Shown: piece by piece, positions 42,677 through 45,682 of the stretch
How positions within the stretch are numbered: the first letter of the stretch is position 1
Layout: each line of letters begins with the position of its first letter
Source of the DNA: Roseomonas rosulenta
Lineage (GTDB): Bacteria; Pseudomonadota; Alphaproteobacteria; Acetobacterales; Acetobacteraceae
Reading direction: 5' to 3'
Length of the DNA: 45,682 nucleotides
Assembly (NCBI RefSeq): GCF_016106005.1
Contig: NZ_JACADR010000008.1
Span: 1 to 45,682 of the forward strand
The notes under the pieces: model-generated
What the model was told of the DNA's origin: nothing
What the model saw: only the letters and a program-made list of their open reading frames with translations
Databases searched by the model: none
Program-made: the position numbers and the translations under genes

Positions 42677-43411
42677 TCAGCGTCGTGCTTCCTGCACCCC
42701 CACGCGGATGAAGGCGCCGAGCGCGCGCGCCAGGCAGTCGTTGAGCTTGTCGATCTCGGCGGCACGGCGGTCGCGCTGCGCGCGTTCCATGTCGACCGTG
42801 CCCGCCTCGGTCCAGGCGCGCATGATATCGTAGCGGGAGAAGAACCCCGCATGCCCCGCGGCTGCCAGCACCCGCAGCGCATCGCGGTAGGGGTCCACCT
42901 CGGCATTGGCGCGCAGGAAGCGGCTGTACTGGATGCCCATTACGATGGCGTCGACGCCGCGTGCGTGCAGACGCTGCAGGCCCTGGCCCATGATGGCGGC
43001 CATGTCGTCGATCGGCAGGCCACGGACCACCTCGGTCATGCCGGCCTGCCAGATCACCAGGTCGATCGGGCCGGCGCGCAGCGCCTCCTCGATCTGGCGC
43101 CACTGGTCGGCCGCGGTCGTACCCCGCGCGCCGCGGACCTCGACGCTCAGTTCGAGATCGGGCCGGCGTTCACGCAGCAGGGCCTCGAGCCGCACGGGCC
43201 AGGCCGCAGCCGGCGACGTGACGCCCGGCCCCGAGACCGAGGCCGACCCGACCGCGAGGATGCGCAGACGGCCGGTGGAGATGCCGGTGGCAGTGGCGCG
43301 CAACGGCGGGGAGGCGAGCCATTCGGCAGGCGCGCCGCAGCCCGGGCCCTGCTCGGCCGCGACCGGCCAGGCAAGGCTCAACCCGACCAGCAGGGCCAGG
43401 ACGTGGCGCAT
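42677..43411 (-). CDS. SGNH/GDSL-family hydrolase, secreted
   Basis: The ~245-residue protein has a signal peptide (MRHVLALLVGLSLAWPVAAE) and the SGNH blocks: nucleophile Ser in ILAVGSASVSG, block III-like DLVIWQAGMTE, and a later DIMRAW region. The catalytic Asp-His pair is not obvious, so activity is uncertain. SGNH proteins paired with acyltransferases often remove O-acyl groups from periplasmic glycans. ATG 43411 is used; a TTG two codons upstream overlaps the OpgC stop. It directly follows the OpgC-like gene, so the two look like one operon for glycan (de)acylation. Confidence 0.7.
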   Translation of the reverse strand: MRHVLALLVGLSLAWPVAAEQGPGCGAPAEWLASPPLRATATGISTGRLRILAVGSASVSGPGVTSPAAAWPVRLEALLRERRPDLELSVEVRGARGTTAADQWRQIEEALRAGPIDLVIWQAGMTEVVRGLPIDDMAAIMGQGLQRLHARGVDAIVMGIQYSRFLRANAEVDPYRDALRVLAAAGHAGFFSRYDIMRAWTEAGTVDMERAQRDRRAAEIDKLNDCLARALGAFIRVGVQEARR

Positions 43412-43413
43412 CC

Positions 43414-44574
43414 TCAACGAGTATCGCCCGCCGCCGGGGTAGGCAAGGGTGGCGTGGCGCGCCGCGGGCTGCGCTTCTCCGCGCCGTACCAGGCGGTCAC
43501 CACGGCAAGGCCGACCAGAAGGGCCGCCCCGGCCAGATTCACCATCACCTGCATCGCCCAGCGATCATCGGCCTCGAGCGCCAGGCGCCCGGCGAAGGAC
43601 AGCGCGATCCCGGCGCAGAAGACCGGCAGCGCCTGCTGGCCGAGCAGGGCCAGCACCAGCGCCGGGCGGCGTCGAAGCCAGGGCGCGTCGCGCGTCACGC
43701 CATGGGCGATCAGGTAGGTCAGCGCCAGCATGGTCAGCAGCCGCGCCGGGTGGAGCGAGGCTTTGTCGATCGCGGCGAGGTAGGGTGCGAAGGCGGGCAG
43801 GCGCGCCTCGGCGAAGTCCCAAGTGAAATAGATTAGCACCGTCATGGCAGCACCTGCCGCCAGCAGGACCCAGCACAGCGCGCCCGCCCAGGGCCGCCAG
43901 GGCACCGACAGCGGCGCCCCGCCCGGCGGCCGGTAGCCGAGGGCGCAGCCGATGAAGAACAGCAGCTGCCAGGCCAGAGGGTTGAAGAACCAGTCCTCCC
44001 CGCGCCAGGAGGGCAGGCTGAGGTCGAAGACGCGCGCGCAGGCCCACAGCGCGGCCGAAAGCCCCAGCATGAGCCACGGCCTGCGCACCAGCGGCATGGC
44101 CAGCGCGAACATCGCCAGCACCACGATGTAGAGCGGCAGGATGTTGAGGAAGGAGGGCTGGTAGCGCAGCAGCAGCGCCTCCAGCAGCGCGCGGTAGGGC
44201 TCGGCCGCGAAGGGGTCGAGATGCAGTTCGTCCAGGTAGGCCGCCGCATCCAGCCGCTCGGCCGACAGGCCGACCTGCGCGGTGAACAGCACCAGCAGGA
44301 AGATGTGCGCGACATACAGCGTGAAGACGCGGCCCATGACGCGCGAGGCCGCGAAGAACCAGCCTTGCCGGTCGAGCACGAGCCCGTAGGCGAGCCCCGC
44401 CGCATAGCCCGCGAGCAGCACGAAGGCCTCGGTCGCGTCGGCGAGCGTGTAGTTGCGCGGCGTGACATAGCCGAGCCAGTTGCCCGGCGTGTGGTTCACG
44501 AAGATCGCCCACAGCGCGAAGCCGCGGACGATGTCCACCCTGAGGTCGCGATCCTGGCGAATGAGGGCAAGCAT
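43414..44574 (-). CDS. opgC: OpgC-family membrane acyltransferase
   Basis: The 386-residue protein starts MLALIRQDRDLRVDIVRGFALWAIFVNHTPGNWL, the OpgC N-terminal signature with its Asp and His. Further helices include ATEAFVLLAGYAAGLAYG and a long C-terminal hydrophobic region. OpgC transfers succinyl groups to osmoregulated periplasmic glucans; opgGH are not in this window. ATG 44574 is used, with AGGGGG directly before it. The SGNH hydrolase gene overlaps its end. The acyl donor and glycan of this member are not known. Confidence 0.8.
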   Translation of the reverse strand: MLALIRQDRDLRVDIVRGFALWAIFVNHTPGNWLGYVTPRNYTLADATEAFVLLAGYAAGLAYGLVLDRQGWFFAASRVMGRVFTLYVAHIFLLVLFTAQVGLSAERLDAAAYLDELHLDPFAAEPYRALLEALLLRYQPSFLNILPLYIVVLAMFALAMPLVRRPWLMLGLSAALWACARVFDLSLPSWRGEDWFFNPLAWQLLFFIGCALGYRPPGGAPLSVPWRPWAGALCWVLLAAGAAMTVLIYFTWDFAEARLPAFAPYLAAIDKASLHPARLLTMLALTYLIAHGVTRDAPWLRRRPALVLALLGQQALPVFCAGIALSFAGRLALEADDRWAMQVMVNLAGAALLVGLAVVTAWYGAEKRSPRRATPPLPTPAAGDTR

Positions 44575-44631
44575 TCCCCCTGATGAACACCCCGGGCGCG
44601 CGCCCCGCAAGCCCGCGCGTGTAACGCCGCG

Positions 44632-45399
44632 TCAGCCGAGGCCGCGGGCGATGGCCTCGACGTCCTGCGCCGCCGCGCAGCCGGGATGGCGCGTGAGCAG
44701 CGGCGCCTGGTGGCGGATGGCGTCGCGCACGCGCGAATCGCGGCGGACCACGCCGGCCAGCGGGATCTCCCGCTTCAGGAAGGTGGCGGCGGCGCGGGCC
44801 AGCGCCGCATGCGTGCGCTGCCCGCCGGCGGCGTCGGCGGCGAGGTTCACAACGATGCGGGCATCGCCCCCGGGGCGGTCGCGCGCATGGAGCTTCAGCA
44901 CGGCATAGGCGTCGGTCAGGCTGGTGGGTTCCTCGGTGGCCAGCACCAGCAGCGTGTCGGCGGCGGCGGCGATGCGCCGCTGCGGCGCCTCGAGCCCGGC
45001 GCCGAGATCCACCACCACCCGGTCCCAGCGCGTGGCGGCCCCCGCGATGGCGTCCAGCACAGCCTCAAGCGCCCCACCCTCGAGTGCCGCCAGCGCGCCC
45101 GAGCCGGACCGACCGGCCAGGATGTCGATGCCCGCGGCGGTGTGGCGTGACGCGGCCTCCTCCGTCGGCAGGCGTCCGGCGACCACGGCCGAGAGGTCGT
45201 GCTGCGGCTGGAAGCCGAGTTGCACATCGACGTTGGCGAGGCCGAGATCGGCGTCGACCAGCAGCACCCGCGCGCCGCCGCGCGCGAAGGCCTGCGCCAG
45301 CGTGATGGCGAACCAGGTCTTGCCCACGCCCCCCTTGCCGGACGCGATGGCGATGACGCGCCCGCGCGCGGCAAGCGGGGTGGCGGCGGCGTGGCGCAT
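44632..45399 (-). CDS. flhG: FlhG/FleN-type MinD-like ATPase
   Basis: The 255-residue ATPase has the deviant Walker A SGKGGVGKTW, then LVDADLGLANVDVQLG, the DVVVDLGAG-like switch (VVVDLGAGLE) and a ParA/MinD fold. FlhG limits flagellar number and works with the SRP-GTPase FlhF, encoded immediately upstream and ending in the same strand order with adjacent stop and start. Lack of a MinE-binding C-terminal amphipathic helix also fits FlhG over MinD. Confidence 0.85.
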   Translation of the reverse strand: MRHAAATPLAARGRVIAIASGKGGVGKTWFAITLAQAFARGGARVLLVDADLGLANVDVQLGFQPQHDLSAVVAGRLPTEEAASRHTAAGIDILAGRSGSGALAALEGGALEAVLDAIAGAATRWDRVVVDLGAGLEAPQRRIAAAADTLLVLATEEPTSLTDAYAVLKLHARDRPGGDARIVVNLAADAAGGQRTHAALARAAATFLKREIPLAGVVRRDSRVRDAIRHQAPLLTRHPGCAAAQDVEAIARGLG

Positions 45400-45682
45400 T
45401 CAGGCGGCCTCCTGCGGTGGTGCGGCGGCACGGCGCGGTGCGGCCAGGCGCGCGGCGAGGCGCGATGGCGAGAGCGGTTCAAGCCCGTCCGCCACGTCCG
45501 GGCCGATTCCGGCCTCGGTCAGCAGCAGCGGTCCGGCCTCCGCCGCGGCGAGCACGGCGCCGAGGCGCCGCGCGGAATCGAGCCGTGTCGCGACCAGGTG
45601 CCGCGCGCCCAGCGCGGCGAAGGCGCGCGCGAGGTCGGCGGCCTCCGCGGCATCGAGGCCGGCCGGCAGCACCAGCACGAGC
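45400..45682 (-). CDS. flhF: FlhF SRP-type GTPase, C-terminal part (runs off the right edge)
   Basis: Only the C-terminal ~93 residues are visible, starting inside the GTPase domain (LVLPAGLDAAEAADLARAF, ATRLDSARRLGAVLAA, LTEAGIGPDVADGLEPL). FlhF targets the first flagellar components to the pole. It ends immediately before flhG (stop next to its start), the usual flhF-flhG order. The N-terminal part lies beyond the window. Confidence 0.75.
   Translation of the reverse strand, partial: LVLVLPAGLDAAEAADLARAFAALGARHLVATRLDSARRLGAVLAAAEAGPLLLTEAGIGPDVADGLEPLSPSRLAARLAAPRRAAAPPQEAA

Overview
The window reads as a high-GC alphaproteobacterial chromosome, most likely from the Acetobacteraceae (Roseomonas-like, order Rhodospirillales). 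This is a judgement from gene content and the look of the proteins; no search was run. A flagellar flhF-flhG pair at the right edge indicates a motile cell, and fhs is the clearest housekeeping gene.

Left part (1-6.4 kb). An IS21-family element enters from the left edge and ends against the 3' end of a broken MFS transporter gene. Next is a reactive-sulfur locus arranged around a divergent operator. To the right lie a BigR/SqrR-type ArsR regulator with two conserved cysteines, a rhodanese-DUF2892 fusion and a TSUP exporter. To the left lie a persulfide-dioxygenase-like metallo-beta-lactamase, a TsdA-like dihaem cytochrome with an amber codon at position 6, a stump of a thioredoxin-2 gene, a small DUF2892 protein and the MFS pseudogene.

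6.4-15 kb. A cyclic-amide catabolic cluster (Bug/TctC binding protein, cysteine hydrolase, hydantoinase-like amidohydrolase, GntR-FCD regulator) faces a three-gene MacAB/DevBCA-like ABC export operon.

15-21.2 kb. A minus-strand operon encodes a membrane-anchored flavin/2Fe-2S reductase, a four-helix cytochrome b, a periplasmic cytochrome with eight haem sites and a VIT/CCC1-type metal transporter. It looks like a trans-membrane electron conduit coupled to metal handling and is the most interesting unit here. In this copy the reductase has a frameshift and an amber stop, the cytochrome b has a frameshift and two of the eight haem motifs are mutated. A P2-type cation ATPase lies beside it.

21.2-29.1 kb. 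This is a mobile-element graveyard: a dead IS66 element, three scattered remnants of one unidentified protein domain, a RES/Xre toxin-antitoxin pair with its own promoter and operator, a truncated serine recombinase, an overlapping spanin-like gene pair, a CBS-pair protein and an orphan amino-acid-binding protein.

29.3-45.7 kb. Genes here look intact: a class D beta-lactamase with a divergent LysR regulator, an alpha/beta hydrolase, a TetR-controlled acyltransferase/CPBP-protease pair, PhzF, VOC and GST enzymes, a Met-rich LTXXQ protein with a DUF302 protein, MipA/OmpV, fhs, an SGNH hydrolase/OpgC pair, and flhG-flhF. The contrast between many broken genes left of 29.1 kb and none seen to the right argues that the breaks are mostly real decay. 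Several are single-base losses in short G/C runs, though, and should be checked against reads.
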